Shown here in pieces: positions 19,477-29,946 of a DNA stretch of 64,000 nt (position 1 is the stretch's first letter; every line of letters begins with the position of its first letter). The notes under the pieces are model-generated. The model did no database searches. It saw only the letters and a list, made by a program, of their open reading frames with translations, and had not been told where the DNA came from. The position numbers and the translations under genes were made by a program. The DNA comes from Semisulcospira habei (lineage: Eukaryota; Mollusca; Gastropoda; Semisulcospiridae), in contig BTPG01000005.1 in assembly GCA_036245525.1 (NCBI GenBank), positions 211,211,416-211,275,415 of the forward strand, written 5' to 3'.

Positions 19477-22257
19477 ATGTCGGGCTTCTGCTACTTCTTC
19501 TTCTGTGTGACAGCCGTTCTTGCCCTGAATGTCACCGAACGTTCATCCGCCCGTAATATCAGTAAGAAGTTACATCACAGGGCGCTTGACTTAAACATAA
19601 AACTTCATCCTGTAGAGGGAGAGACACCACATCTTCCAGCACAGGGGGAGAGCTCGTGGTACTCATGTGGAGACGGATACTGCCGTTGTAAGGGGGCTGA
19701 AGCTGACTGTAGTGACACGACATTACTACACTACATCCCACAACTGCCGCCGGGCATCACGTATCTGGATGCTTCTGACTTGTACATCCCCAGAATTTCC
19801 AAAGAGTTTTTCACAAACGTCACCGGTCTGACCGGACTTTGTATGAAAAACAGTCACATTCGCTCTATCAGCCCTGACGCCTTCAGACTCTTAAAAAAAG
19901 TGACTTACATTAACCTCAGTGACAACATTTTGACAGCTGACGATGCATCCATTGTTTTCAACATTCCGACTCTGGAGAAACTGGAACTAAAATACTCTGT
20001 ACAATGTCACAACGTGGACAACATCAAGATAAAGCATTACATGCCCAGATTGCAGGAACTCAACTTGCACTTCAACTATCTCGACACCTTGAATCTCACG
20101 TGGTTTTTGTTCTTTTCGGGACTAACTAGGCTGGAAATATATTACGTATGTATCGCTCATAACCACACCACAATGATCAATAGCCAGTCCCTCCACAACC
20201 TGTCTTATCTGACCCAACTTGACATGAGCTTCACTAAACTGTCCTGTGACGATCTGCGCTCAGTTCTCACCATCCCGTCGCTGGAGGTGTTGTTGTTAAC
20301 AGGAGTTGAAGGTTGTTCAGCTTTCTGTGACATCGACATACAAACAACTGTACCTAGACTGCAAAAACTGGACCTCAGTTGGAACTTGGCATTCGAGGAT
20401 CTCAATCTGACGTGTTTGTCTCCTTTCACGGGACTCAGACGTCTGCATCTTGCCGAAATAGATAAATTTACAGAAGAACTCGTTTTCGTAAAACGTGTCA
20501 TCACAGACTATCATGCCCTCCATCTCCTACCAAACCTGACGTACCTTGACCTGAGCGACAACGCCGTGTCCTGTGACGATCTGCCCAGCATTCTGACCAT
20601 CCCGTCACTGCAGGAGCTGATCATGCAAAGTGGTACAGTGTGTGACAAATATAACGCTAGCATCTCGCTGAGCTTGATCAACGTTGACCTCAGCTACAAT
20701 AGCTTAAAATATGTTAATTTCAGTCTGCCATACGAAACAGGCAGATCTTCCCTACTCCAGGTCATGACATTGCGAGGGAACCAGTTACTATCGTTTACGC
20801 AACAGACCTGTCTTAATAAAAATTCATCAATATCAATGTTTCCCTCTTTACATACGCTTGACATTTCCGAAAATATGTTGACTGACTTTAATGTAAAAAT
20901 GGCGGCACCAGTGTGCTTGCCGAGTATAAAGTCCATAAACCTTGACCATAATAGTTTATACTTCCAGGATTCGTCATTTACCGATGATAGCCTTGGACGT
21001 CTTGAGACTCTGAATGCATCGAGTCAAATGGGACTGGTTGGTAGTAACACCATTCGGAAAGATACTTTCAAAAATCAGCATTTGAAAACACTAATATTCG
21101 AAAACAATCTCTATATATTTACAGACACATCTGACATCGATGATGACTGTTTTTCAGTCTGTCCGAATCTAATATACCTGTCACTTGATAACAACGATTT
21201 TACAGGTGTAAGTGAGGAACGATTCCATCAGCTGTTTGGTCGTCTGGTTCACCTCAACGTGCTCTCGCTGAGATCCACAGGGATTTACTTTGTCACTGTC
21301 GGTATGTTCCGAGGTTTAAATTCCCTTGAGGCACTTGGCCTGAGCACAAACAGACTGATATACTTGCCTGATGATGTTTTCCAGCTCCTGCCAAACCTAG
21401 TGATGTTTGATATCAGCGGCAATAAACTATCAGTCGTGAAGGAATCGACGTTCTCTTTGACCACGCGCCTTAGGCTGCAGCGAGTTAATCTGAGTGGAAA
21501 CCCGTTTGACTGTTCGTGTCAGGTGTTGTGGTTCCAAAAGTGGCTCCTCACCAATCCCTCTCTCTTTGCTGACCGCGGGTCTGGCTACACTTGTGGTAAC
21601 CTGCCTGACACCACAGTACAGTCCTTCTTCATGCAAGAACAAGCCTGCCTGCTGAGTCCAGAGACCAGCAAGTTTATCATCGCCACAATCTCTCTGATTT
21701 TCATCGGGATGAGTCTTTTGTCTTTTCTCTATCGCTACCGCTGGCACATCCGCCTGGTGCTGTACGAGGCGTTTCGTGCTCCAGGCGACAGACTGCGGCG
21801 TCTGCGGGAAAATCACTTTGAATACGACGTCTTTGTGTCCTACGACAGCGAGGACTTCCCCTGGGTCCGTGACCATCTCATGCCATGTCTTGAAGGGAGG
21901 ATGGGACTAAAACTGTGTATTCACCAGCGAGACTTCATCCTTGGCTGCCCTGTCGTGGAAAACATTATGGGATGCGTCAACACCAGCAAGAAGATGCTGA
22001 TGCTCTTCTCAAAAGTGTTTGTGGAGAGCCAATGGTGCCAGTTCGAGCTGCAGCTGTGTCTGTCTCACGCCATGGACACCGAGGACGCCCTGATCGTTGT
22101 CATTCTAGAGGACATCCCTCCACGTGACCTGACACCATCCATGATGGCGGTGATGAAAACCACGACCTACATCGAGTGGGCGGATGACGCTGACGCTATT
22201 GACTCCTTCTGGCGCCGCATGAGGTTGGCTCTGAATGAGGTGCTGCAAAATGATTAA
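19477..22257 (+). CDS. Toll-like receptor, paralog 1 (926 aa, intronless)
   Basis: Predicted innate-immune or developmental receptor. A signal peptide covers about residues 1-17. A long N-terminal linker precedes an LRR N-cap with C64, C69, C71 and C78. LRRs run about 95-674 with repeated LxxLxLxxN motifs. One C-terminal cap (675-732) begins NPFDCSCQ. The transmembrane helix is 733-752, and a TIR domain fills 781-926: box 1 YDVFVSYD, box 2 RDFILGC (818-824), box 3 SFWRRMRL. A single C-terminal cap fits the vertebrate-like, single-cysteine-cluster TLR type. The BB loop has leucine where RDxxPG proteins have proline. The start is the first ATG, gives the signal peptide, and has A at -3. It is 926 codons without interruption. 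The ligand is unknown. Confidence 0.95.
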   Translation: MSGFCYFFFCVTAVLALNVTERSSARNISKKLHHRALDLNIKLHPVEGETPHLPAQGESSWYSCGDGYCRCKGAEADCSDTTLLHYIPQLPPGITYLDASDLYIPRISKEFFTNVTGLTGLCMKNSHIRSISPDAFRLLKKVTYINLSDNILTADDASIVFNIPTLEKLELKYSVQCHNVDNIKIKHYMPRLQELNLHFNYLDTLNLTWFLFFSGLTRLEIYYVCIAHNHTTMINSQSLHNLSYLTQLDMSFTKLSCDDLRSVLTIPSLEVLLLTGVEGCSAFCDIDIQTTVPRLQKLDLSWNLAFEDLNLTCLSPFTGLRRLHLAEIDKFTEELVFVKRVITDYHALHLLPNLTYLDLSDNAVSCDDLPSILTIPSLQELIMQSGTVCDKYNASISLSLINVDLSYNSLKYVNFSLPYETGRSSLLQVMTLRGNQLLSFTQQTCLNKNSSISMFPSLHTLDISENMLTDFNVKMAAPVCLPSIKSINLDHNSLYFQDSSFTDDSLGRLETLNASSQMGLVGSNTIRKDTFKNQHLKTLIFENNLYIFTDTSDIDDDCFSVCPNLIYLSLDNNDFTGVSEERFHQLFGRLVHLNVLSLRSTGIYFVTVGMFRGLNSLEALGLSTNRLIYLPDDVFQLLPNLVMFDISGNKLSVVKESTFSLTTRLRLQRVNLSGNPFDCSCQVLWFQKWLLTNPSLFADRGSGYTCGNLPDTTVQSFFMQEQACLLSPETSKFIIATISLIFIGMSLLSFLYRYRWHIRLVLYEAFRAPGDRLRRLRENHFEYDVFVSYDSEDFPWVRDHLMPCLEGRMGLKLCIHQRDFILGCPVVENIMGCVNTSKKMLMLFSKVFVESQWCQFELQLCLSHAMDTEDALIVVILEDIPPRDLTPSMMAVMKTTTYIEWADDADAIDSFWRRMRLALNEVLQND

Positions 22258-22289
22258 CACAGTCATTAAAAAATACAACAAGATATAAA

Positions 22290-22372
22290 TCATGATATTT
22301 CAAGGGTAGTGTCAGATGAGCTTGCCGCCTTCAGGCGCAAAGCTCCTCTGGCACTATCCTTGAATTATCACG
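22290..22372. mobile_element. Family 1 hairpin in the probable TLR 1 3' UTR
   Basis: Starts about 33 bp after the stop codon. Arms TTCAAGGGTAGTGTCAGATG and the inverted CATC/GGCACTATCCTTGAATTATC-type copy flank the loop. Arms have several mismatches. No AATAAA lies between the stop and the hairpin, so a transcript ending downstream would contain it. Confidence 0.7.
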
Positions 22373-22410
22373 ACCAAGGGTGGTGCTAGAATACCTTGGT
22401 GCCGAGATGC

Positions 22411-22622
22411 TTAACCCATTTAACCCTAAGGCCGCATTCTAAATTTTGAAGGTGCCACCTAGCAACTATATACCAGTTGCAGGAGACGGATCGACCATGA
22501 TAATTCAAAGGTAGTGCCAGATTAACTTGGTGCCATCAGGCGCCAAGCTAATCTGACACTAGCCTTGAATTATCGTGGTCGATCCATCGCCTCGTGTAGT
22601 GTTTCGGGGCTAAATGTGTTAG
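22411..22622. mobile_element. TTAA-bounded MITE, family 1
   Basis: TTAACCCATTTAACCC at the left. The right end GGGGCTAAATGTG has TTAG instead of TTAA. Inner arms GTGCCAGATTAACTTGGTGCC and the inverted copy. Downstream of TLR 1. Confidence 0.8.
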
Positions 22623-22626
22623 CGCA

Positions 22627-22850
22627 TAAATCATTCAGGTCGTGAACACTGCAACCAGATATGAGTGCACTATGGTCTTAGGATGGTGTCAGGTCGTGAA
22701 CATTGCAACCAGATATGAGTTGACCACGGTTTAAGGATGGTGTCAGGTCGTGAACACTGCAACCAGATATGAGTGGACCATGGTCTAAGGATGGTGTCAG
22801 GTCGTGAACACTGCAAACAGATATGAGTGGACCATGATATAAGGGTGGTG
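22627..22850. repeat. 54-bp minisatellite, ~4 copies
   Basis: Unit contains GGATGGTGTCAGGTCGTGAA and CAGATATGAGTGGACCATGG; period 54 (22681, 22735, 22789). The unit 2 array is about twice as long (32905-33370). Since 54 is a multiple of three, the minus strand has open in-frame repeats, which are not taken as genes. Confidence 0.9.
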
Positions 22851-23074
22851 TGAGGAGAGCCTGGCACATGAGGCGCGGCGCTTTTCTGGTACTACCCTAG
22901 AATTTACATGCCAAGCTGTACTCGACCTACAGTTAAACTATCATGGTCGATCCGTCTTTTGAACTGCGCGGAAATCTTCAGGCGACAGCTCCAGACCGTA
23001 GGCATTTGAACCATTGACACGTTAAGTTTACAAGATCACAGGGCAACAAGCAGCGTGCCTCTTTCATAAGAAAC
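22851..23074. repeat. Diverged hairpin remnant shared with unit 2
   Basis: Contains GGCGCGGCGCTTTTCTGG and TATCATGGTCGATCCGTC, like family 1 arms. Homologous to 33822-33960. Confidence 0.5.
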
Positions 23075-23293
23075 TTAACCCTTTGCCTGCTACAGTACAT
23101 TGATTGTTTAAAAAATCTGTGTTTATTCAACAACCAAAAGCAAACTCGTCGAAGAAGCATTGAGACAAATTGGTCAGAGGCATAGATCCTCATGAGCCTC
23201 CGCAGTCGCACTAACTTACCGCGGGAGCTCATGAGGATCTATGTCTCTTGCACTTGGATCGTGTTCGCGTTTTCTCGGCAGTGAAGTGGTTAA
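23075..23293. mobile_element. TTAA-bounded MITE, family 2
   Basis: TTAACCCTTTGCCTGC at the left, GCAGTGAAGTGGTTAA at the right. The inner hairpin has arms GAGGCATAGATCCTCATGAG and CTCATGAGGATCTATGTCTC. The loop contains a single CGCAGTCGCACTAACTTAC, the unit that is amplified in the unit 2 copy. Confidence 0.85.
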
Positions 23294-23920
23294 CGTAGTA
23301 TTGCACATGAGAAAGAACTTTTCTTTTAACTCATTCATGGAAAATAGCAATGTACGGAAGGAAATAAAACGCCTGCTTGTGAAAAGACTTCAATGTTACA
23401 TTTGATGAGAATCTAACATTTATCACGCACATTACTAATATTACAAATAGAAAAATAATGATTTGTGAAACAATAGGCAGGTTATTGAATGCAAAGACAG
23501 ACAAGTGTTTGTGAATCTGCGTTGTACATTGGTGCGGCCTATACTAGAACATGCATGCAGTTTGGCACCCTATCTAAGAAAGCGCGCAGATAGAAGTCGC
23601 AGAAAACAATAAACATGTACCTGGTATAGAAAAATAGTTTTCATCCCTACGTCACAACGGCCAATCGCTTAAGAGCAAACCCGTACTATATGTGACCTTG
23701 CTACAAAAACCCTTGAAGCGACTAATGGCTGACATTTTGTAGCCCTCTTCCTGAAGCTTCTTGGATACCAGTTGTGTTCTATAAAAGATCACCAAAACGT
23801 TATAAAGTACAAAGTTATATAGTGTTTTTTCTTTTTCTTCGAAACAAAAGGCACATTACTGGAGACGGCATCGTCATGAAAGATGTTAGATTACGTCATA
23901 AGTCAATTATGTATAAATGT
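23294..23920. other. No gene seen; duplicated in unit 2
   Basis: Homologous to about 34456-35060. No coding frame recognised. Confidence 0.5.
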
Positions 23921-24250
23921 ATATTCCTTTGACGTCAATCATGCCTGGCGTGATTCAGGACAAAATATTTCTTCTTGATTTCTTTGACGAAAATAGTGGA
24001 GGAATGAAAATAAATACGTTATTCTTAACAGGGGCTTGCGGCTCGGACCATTGTAGGCCTTTGGGAGGTAAAAAAAAAAACATTGTACCCCGAAGGTCAT
24101 CAGCCTTCGGGGTACAATGGTTCCTTTGACCTCCTTCAGGCCAATAAGGATCCGCGTAGCAAACCGCTGCTACCAATAACTTATAATGTGGAACATCGAT
24201 ACTCTAAAAAGCATTTAACCTGTACTCCCTTGCTTACAGGCGGAGATTCA
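23921..24250. mobile_element. Hairpin-bearing non-autonomous element
   Basis: Contains the hairpin 24081-24119 (arms CATTGTACCCCGAAGG and CCTTCGGGGTACAATG) inside longer, weaker inverted arms (AGGCCTTTGGGAGGT and ACCTCCTTCAGGCC). Homologous to 36207-36520 in unit 2, and part recurs inverted at 46597-46790. Family unknown. Confidence 0.65.
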
Positions 24251-24433
24251 CGTTTTTCGATGCATTTTTTTTTTACAATTCAAAACAAACTTAGATAAAC
24301 TCAAACTACATTTTCACGCTGTAGACAAAACCAGAACTAGAGGACACAGCTTCACGCTTTACAACAACGCAATGCAACTACTGGGACACAAACTACGTTT
24401 TCTCAGCGCCTAAATAATGCCATTGCTTGTACC

Positions 24434-24537
24434 TTAACTCTTTGCGTGTCGGTAGCGGTTTTAGTGGCGATGATTCCTGTTGGAATTCCTGTTGGACTCA
24501 TCACGACTTAAACCGCTACCAACACGCAAAGGGTTAA
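24434..24537. mobile_element. TTAA-bounded MITE, family 3
   Basis: TTAACTCTTTGCGTGTCGG at the left and the inverted AACACGCAAAGGGTTAA at the right. Inner arms GGTAGCGGTTTTAGT and TTAAACCGCTACC. Confidence 0.9.
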
Positions 24538-24576
24538 AAGCTCATCTTGACTTTGTTCCAACATTTGCTCTATACA

Positions 24577-25400
24577 TTAACCCCTTCCCTTCAATTGCAC
24601 GACAATCACAACCGTCCTAGGGACATAGATACACATTGCACGCTTATTATCATTGTTTGTGAAATCTTTATTGATGTAACGACAATCACAACCGTCCTAG
24701 GGACATAGATACACATTGCACGCTTATTATCATTGTTTCTGAAATCTTTATTGATGTAATGACAATCAAAATGTCCTAGGAACATAGATACACATTGCAC
24801 GCTTATTATCATTGTTTGTGAAATCTTTATTGATGTAACGACAATCACAACCGTCCTAGGGACATAGATACACATTGCACGCTTATTATCATTGTTTCTG
24901 AAATCTTTATTGATGTAACGACAATCACAACGTCCTAGGAACATAGATACACATTGCACGCTTATTATCATTGTTTCTGAAATCTTTATTGATGTAACGA
25001 CAATCACAACCGTCCTAGGGACATAGATACACATTGCACGCTGATTATCATTGTTTGTGAAATCTTTATTGATGTAACGACAATCACAACGTCCTAGGGA
25101 CATAGATACACATTGCACGCTGATTATCATTGTAATGAAATCTTTATTGATGTAACGACAATCACAACGTCCTAGGGACATAGATACACATTGCACGCTT
25201 ATTATCATTGTTTGTGAAATCTTTATTGATGTAACGGCCAACAATCACAACGTCCTAGGGACATAGATACACATTGCACGCTTATTAACATTGTTTCTGA
25301 AATCTTTATTAACGGCCAACAATCACAACCATCCTAGGAACATAGATACAAATTGCTCGCAGCAAGCGGCAGAGATTCTTTTGAGCCACCACAGTCCCGA
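24577..25400. mobile_element. Family 2-like element enlarged by an internal minisatellite
   Basis: Begins TTAACCCCTTCCC. The unit 2 equivalent (36881-37080) has the same left end and the same right-hand AGAGATCCTTTTGAGCC block but no array, so the array arose inside the element in unit 1. The right TTAA was not located. Confidence 0.6.
24599..25345. repeat. 79-80-bp minisatellite, ~9-10 copies
   Basis: Unit runs ACGACAATCACAACCGTCC ... ATAGATACACATTGCACG ... GAAATCTTTATTGATGTA. Successive starts are near 24599, 24679, 24759, 24838, 24918, 24997, 25077, 25155 and 25235. The last units carry GGCCAACAATCAC. Unit 2 has one copy only. The 212-codon minus-strand frame across it is a repeat artefact. 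Confidence 0.9.
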
Positions 25401-25777
25401 AAGCCGGCTTACATCAATACTTTTTTCTGAAAATGAATTCAGGTACTAATGAATGGTTTTCTTGATTTTTTTAAGTAAAATAAAATCAATGTTTTTTCAC
25501 TGTTTAAAAAACAAATTCGAAAACGTGGCGAAAATCACAATTTGACCTAAACATACCCGAGAGGCAGGACAAACAGCAGGCTTATGAATGTAAATACTGT
25601 AAACTACTGAAAAATCATACCGGTATTAATGAGAAGATTGCGAGGGGGGGGGGGGGGTATATAAAAAGATTCACAATTTTATACCGTTTCAATTTTATTT
25701 CTATGGTTTCAAAATGTGCAAACGCTTTATACTTTCAGTCAAAAATGTGAAGAGGGAAGAAAACTGGTTAAGGAAGT
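25401..25777. other. No gene seen
   Basis: Homologous to 37080-37285 as far as about 25645, where a run of 13 G begins. The rest is unit-1 specific. Confidence 0.5.
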
Positions 25778-25998
25778 AATGTAACGCCTTCCTTCAGCCT
25801 GGGTATGTGCACAATATCAACTAATGTAACGACTTCCTTCAGCCTGGCTTTGTGCACAATATCAACTAATGTAACGACTTCCTTCAGCCTGGCTTTGTGC
25901 ACAATATCAACTAATGTAACGACTTCCTTCAGCCTAGCTATGTGGAAAATATCAACTAATGTAACACCTTCCTTCAGCCTGGCTATGTGCACAATATC
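25778..25998. repeat. 45-bp minisatellite, five copies, at the unit junction
   Basis: Unit contains TAATGTAACGACTTCCTTCA and TTTGTGCACAATATCAAC. The last copy ends in CACAATATC and is joined directly to the start of unit 2 (AGTTTGCGGACGAC). Open frames on both strands result from the period being a multiple of three. Confidence 0.85.
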
Positions 25999-26131
25999 AG
26001 TTTGCGGACGACACACATATTTTTCTTGAAGGAGATACACAAGAAAAACTCCACCATCAGACATTTGCCAAACCTTAAATTAAACTGGAACCCGTCAGAG
26101 TTCAAAGTCTCAGGCATTTGGCTGACATGAT

Positions 26132-26345
26132 TTAACCCATTCAGCCCTGACGCACTACAGCAGGAGATGGATCGACCATGATTATTGAAGGGTAACGTCA
26201 GATTAGCTTGGCGCCGACAGGTGCCAAGCTAATCTGGCATTACCCTTGAATTATCATGGTCAATCCATCTCCTGCAACTGGAGCATAGTCATTAGATGAC
26301 GCCTCCAACATTTTCGAAATACAGGCGTCGGGCTGAATGAGTTAA
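26132..26345. mobile_element. TTAA-bounded MITE, family 1 (unit 2 copy)
   Basis: TTAACCCATTCAGCCCTGAC at the left and GGGCTGAATGAGTTAA at the right; both TTAA intact. Hairpin arms CAGATTAGCTTGGCGCC and the inverted copy. Confidence 0.9.
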
Positions 26346-26667
26346 AGAGCTGTCATCTTGGAAATGTTAAGGACACGTGTACTGAGATAAAAATGCTCAT
26401 GAAAACGTGGCCAGAGAGGCCATTACACGGGTAAGCAGAGTCGCTGGGTGAACATCATTGATCTTATCAAAACTGGTCCACCTATGGATTTTACTCAGTA
26501 ACAAAGCTGATAAACTGGTTGCAGAGTTGAAAACACTGTGCTTCCAAAAAAAAAGGACAAAATAAGCAGAAAAGTTGCAACAAGAACTCTACAAAACAGA
26601 AAAATGGGTATTCCAAATTTAAAGCAGTATTATTATAAGAGCGTTGAAAATTAGCTGGATCAGAAAA

Positions 26668-26842
26668 TTAACTCATTCAGCCTGAAGGCCGTATTTCCCA
26701 AACTTCGAGGCGTCATCTAATGACTATGTACCAGTTGCAGAAGATGGATCGACCATGACAATTCTAGGTCAGTGCCAGATTAGCTTGCTTTGACATGGTC
26801 GACCTATCTCCTGCTGTAGTGGGTCATGGCTGAATGGGTTAA
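26668..26842. mobile_element. Family 1 MITE with deleted arm (unit 2 copy)
   Basis: Orthologous in position to 16675-16849, with the same arm deletion and TTAA on both sides. Confidence 0.85.
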
Positions 26843-28139
26843 ACAAACATGTTTTTACACAGATCCAGATCTCAGGCAACTGGACAAACGTGCTCTAGAG
26901 TTATACAACAAAATAAAGCAAACAAATTTGTTCTGAAAAGATGTTCTGAGCGTTTATAAGGAGTTTAGGTGCAAAGTGGAACCAAATACGCCAGAAGAAG
27001 TGTTGGCAGAGCTCGTCTTTTTCAATAATAATATTAAGATTGGAAACAAATGTATTTTGTATAAACAATTGGCCCCTAAAGGGATATATTGCACTGGACA
27101 GCTCTATAATGAAGTTGGCCAGCCGAGGAAGTATACTGAATTTCAAGCTATCCCCAAATATATTCGCAACACTAACATCCACATTAAAAATAACGATATG
27201 AATGAAAAACCGAAATCCATACAACTCCTTAACTCAGTGCAAAAGGGCTCAAAACGTTCTACAAAATCTTGACAATGAATAACAAAAATCCACAAAGCCT
27301 AGATACATGGGATACAGAACTAAGCTGTGATATGGACTGGAAGAAAACATTACAGAAACTGCAACAGATACAAATGTCAAACTGAAGTGATTTTAGACGA
27401 GAATTATTCATACCATAATTGGCACAAATAAAATAATACAAAAATTGGTATCGAAGTTCAGATAATTGTATTTTGGAATGATCGACAGAGAAAGTATTGA
27501 ACATATATTTTGGAAATGTGGTTATGAACAATCCTTTTGGGTAAACTTAGCAAGCATTATGGGTGAAAAATGTGATAACGTAGGTCCTTTCAGTTTCAGT
27601 GAAAGACTAATACCTTTGGGAAGCGATATTAATTTTAAAAAGACAGAGTTTTGGATTTGATAATAATGTAGGCAAAATTTTATATTCATAAATGCAGAAC
27701 AGGGAAGAGAAGGCCAACGATGCGGCATTTTTGTAGAGAACTAAAAGAGAGGTTTAACATTGAAAAGAACAACACAAAACTGAACATGGAACTCTCAGGC
27801 TTTACAATCAAACGGGCACATTATGAAATTGTTATTAACAGATTGGTAACTTGTTAGTCCAAAATATCTGCATCGAACTTGGTGTGTATTTATCTGTTTG
27901 TTCTATTTACGTTATTTGATTGTATCTGTGTTTGTTTCCGGGCTGAATGTTCTAATAAGCCGTTTATTGCGCAATTCAGACGATGTCCCATTCTGCGTCT
28001 GTTCTCTGAGTTTTACACGTGTGCTTGCTTGCTTTGGTGCTCATGTTACTGCCGTCGGAACATGGTGATTTGTTTCAAATTGTCACGATCACGTCACAAA
28101 TTTCATTCGACAAATTTCTTCATAGTTTCGTTCCTCTTT

Positions 28140-28343
28140 ATTTTCATTGTGTCCCAGGGTTTAAATCCCCACTTTTGGAGTTTTCCTCTGAAGACTGTAT
28201 TAAGGAGACAGATCGACCAAGAGAGTTCAAGGACGGTGCCAGAACAGCTTGGCGCCTATGGAAGCCAAGCTATTCTGGCACCACCCTTGAACTATCGTGG
28301 TCGCCCCTTATTGTGTGTGGTGTGTTGGGGCTGAATGAGTTAA
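28140..28343 (-). mobile_element. Family 1 MITE, flavour B, reversed (unit 2 copy)
   Basis: Equivalent of 18240-18452. Arms GCCAGAACAGCTTGGCGCC and the inverted GCCAAGCTATTCTGGC. The right end is TGAATGAGTTAA. Confidence 0.75.
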
Positions 28344-28347
28344 TCAC

Positions 28348-28500
28348 AAACGGAAATAGTTACATCCGACATATTCTACCTGTACAGTTATACTTGTGTG
28401 CTGGTCTCTGCCAAATCCCGGGCAAACGGAAATAGTTACATCCGACGTATTCTACATGTACAGTTATACTTGTGTACTGATCTCTGCCACGGCCCGGGCA
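28348..28500 (+). repeat. ~77-bp tandem duplication
   Basis: The block ACGGAAATAGTTACATCCGA through TTGTGTACTGATCTCTGCC occurs twice here and once in unit 1 (18459-18516). Confidence 0.75.
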
Positions 28501-29206
28501 TGCTATTTCCACATCCGTCACATCAATCAGATCAGAAAATACCTCACCACCGAAGCTGCAACCAAACTTGCTGTCTCTCTCATCTTATCTCGTATCGACT
28601 ATTGCAACTCCCTCCTTTCGGGCCTCTCTTTCTCCACCACTTTCACTCTCCAGCGCGTCCAGAACAATGCTGCCCGCCGGATCCTCAGAAAGAATAAATC
28701 CAAACAAATCACTCCCGCCCCTGCTCAACGTCTTTCACTGGCTCCCCATCCCTCAACGCATCCAATACAAGATTCTGTCTCTCTGCTAGAAATCCCTTAA
28801 CAACTACGCTCCTGCATATCTCTCCAACTTATTTCACCCTTACACTCCTTCCCGCTCCCTCCGCTCCTCTTCCGACCCTCTCCGCCTCCACTTCCCCCGC
28901 ACCAAACTCAGCACTTTCGGACCCCGCTCCTTCTCCGTCTACGGTCCATCCACCTGAAACACTCTCCCACTCATCTCTCCGTCAGAAACACTCTCTCTCT
29001 CCTCCTTCCAGTCCGCCCTAAAATCTCACCTCTTTCAACAGTTCTAGCACTATAACGCCATCACGCTCCCCACCCTAAGCTGACCGTCGTAATTTATTTG
29101 TGGTACGTGAGTCATTGTCAAAAGCGTGCGCATGCGTGCGCGTGTTATGAGTGCGCGCTTAGAGTTATAATTATGATAAGATAAGCGCATTATAAATACC
29201 ATAGCG
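28497..29206 (+). pseudogene. CR1-like LINE 3' end, unit 2 copy
   Basis: Encodes YLTTEAATKLAVSLILSRID and QRVQNNAARRILRKN. The frame is broken after this. Same 3' end as 18517-19245 (ATAAGCGCATTATAAATACC), but the TTA tail is replaced by the inserted block at 29207. Confidence 0.8.
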
Positions 29207-29650
29207 ATATGAATGGTTAGTTAAAACATGTAAAAAATTAATAACACACAAGGCAAATTTCACACATATCATATGAACTATAACACTTAAGTATTATGCT
29301 AATTAATATCATTAGTTACAAATTACAGAACATCCAGATAATGCTCATCTCCAGCACAGTTTACCTATCTCTCAGCTGTCGATGCACACTGTTTGTTTCC
29401 CTCTATTTTTTTCCTGCGCTAATCAGCGCAGCGAATGGAGCGAAACAACCAGTGTGCTGTTGAGGATGACTACTTGCAATCGATCAAACATCATCGATTT
29501 AGACGTATTCAGGACTACAGCCATATTTGGGCGTATCTTTTCGCGACATTATATCCGGTTTCATTTGAAAATCGTGTTTACTTTGTGTTTGATCAGATGC
29601 CTTGAAGAATCATTTACTGGACACAGTAGCTGAGTTCTTCAAACCACAGT
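29207..29650 (+). repeat. Inserted repeat upstream of TLR 2 (second copy of 7060/11490)
   Basis: Homologous to 7060-7144 plus 11080-11490. The position ATAACACTTAAGT (29280-29292) is where the RTE-like LINE is inserted in the other copy. Unit 1 has no such block between its CR1 tail and TLR 1, so it separates TLR 2 from the upstream sequence shared by the units. Confidence 0.8.
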
Positions 29651-29946
29651 TTATTATTATTTTTATTTTGAACTTTAGTGCTCAAGGCCCAAAAAGGCCA
29701 GTACACAAATGCAGAGAAATGCAATCTAATCACCTTTCAGGGAAGCCTTTCTAGTAATCGCAGGTTTTGTTTTCATTTTCAGTTAAGCGCAGTTAACTGG
29801 GATGGAGTTATCCTGAATATGAAGGACACGGACAACATTCTCTGATATTACGCTGTTTAACAACATTCTCTGATATTGCACTGCTTAAAAATATTCTCTG
29901 ATATTGCACTGCATAACAACATTCTCAGATATTACGCTGCTTAACA
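29651..29946 (+). promoter_or_regulatory. TLR 2 5' region: likely 5' UTR with splice acceptor and four 28-bp repeats
   Basis: Same layout as before TLR 1: pyrimidine tract and AG at 29781-29782, then GGAGTTATCCTGAATATGAA, then 28-bp repeats starting at 29836, 29864, 29892 and 29920. The last repeat ends at the A of the start codon. TLR 1 has two copies, TLR 2 four. Confidence 0.6.

Larger units (their letters stand above)
12725..25650 (+). repeat. Tandem segmental duplication, unit 1
   Basis: Direct duplicate of about 25993-37285. Matching blocks in the same order: Tx1/L1-like LINE ruin, family 1 MITEs, CR1-like 3' end, TLR gene, 3' hairpin, 54-bp array, family 2 MITE, 23921 element, family 3 MITE and the AGCCGGCTTACATCAATAC block. 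The units differ by insertions (13233-16496 only here; 29207-29650, SINE copies and 36040-36207 only in unit 2) and by array lengths. Confidence 0.9.
25993..27860 (+). pseudogene. Tx1/L1-like LINE ruin, unit 2 copy
   Basis: Same element as 12725-13230 plus 16501-17970, but without the 3.26-kb insertion: the join is at 26498/26499. Retains QFADDTHIFL at the start, a PNTPEEVLAELVFFNN segment (26976-27272) and EHIFWKCGYEQSFWVNL (27466-27660). Contains MITEs at 26132-26345 and 26668-26842. Broken by stops and frameshifts. Confidence 0.75.

Noticed and set aside
21430..21876. Antisense frame of 148 codons inside TLR 1 (and the similar frame in TLR 2)
   Set aside because: It is the mirror of the conserved TIR and C-cap coding sequence and has no independent features.
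24606..25244. 212-codon repetitive protein on the minus strand
   Set aside because: It lies entirely within the 79-80-bp minisatellite, and the paralogous locus has no such frame.
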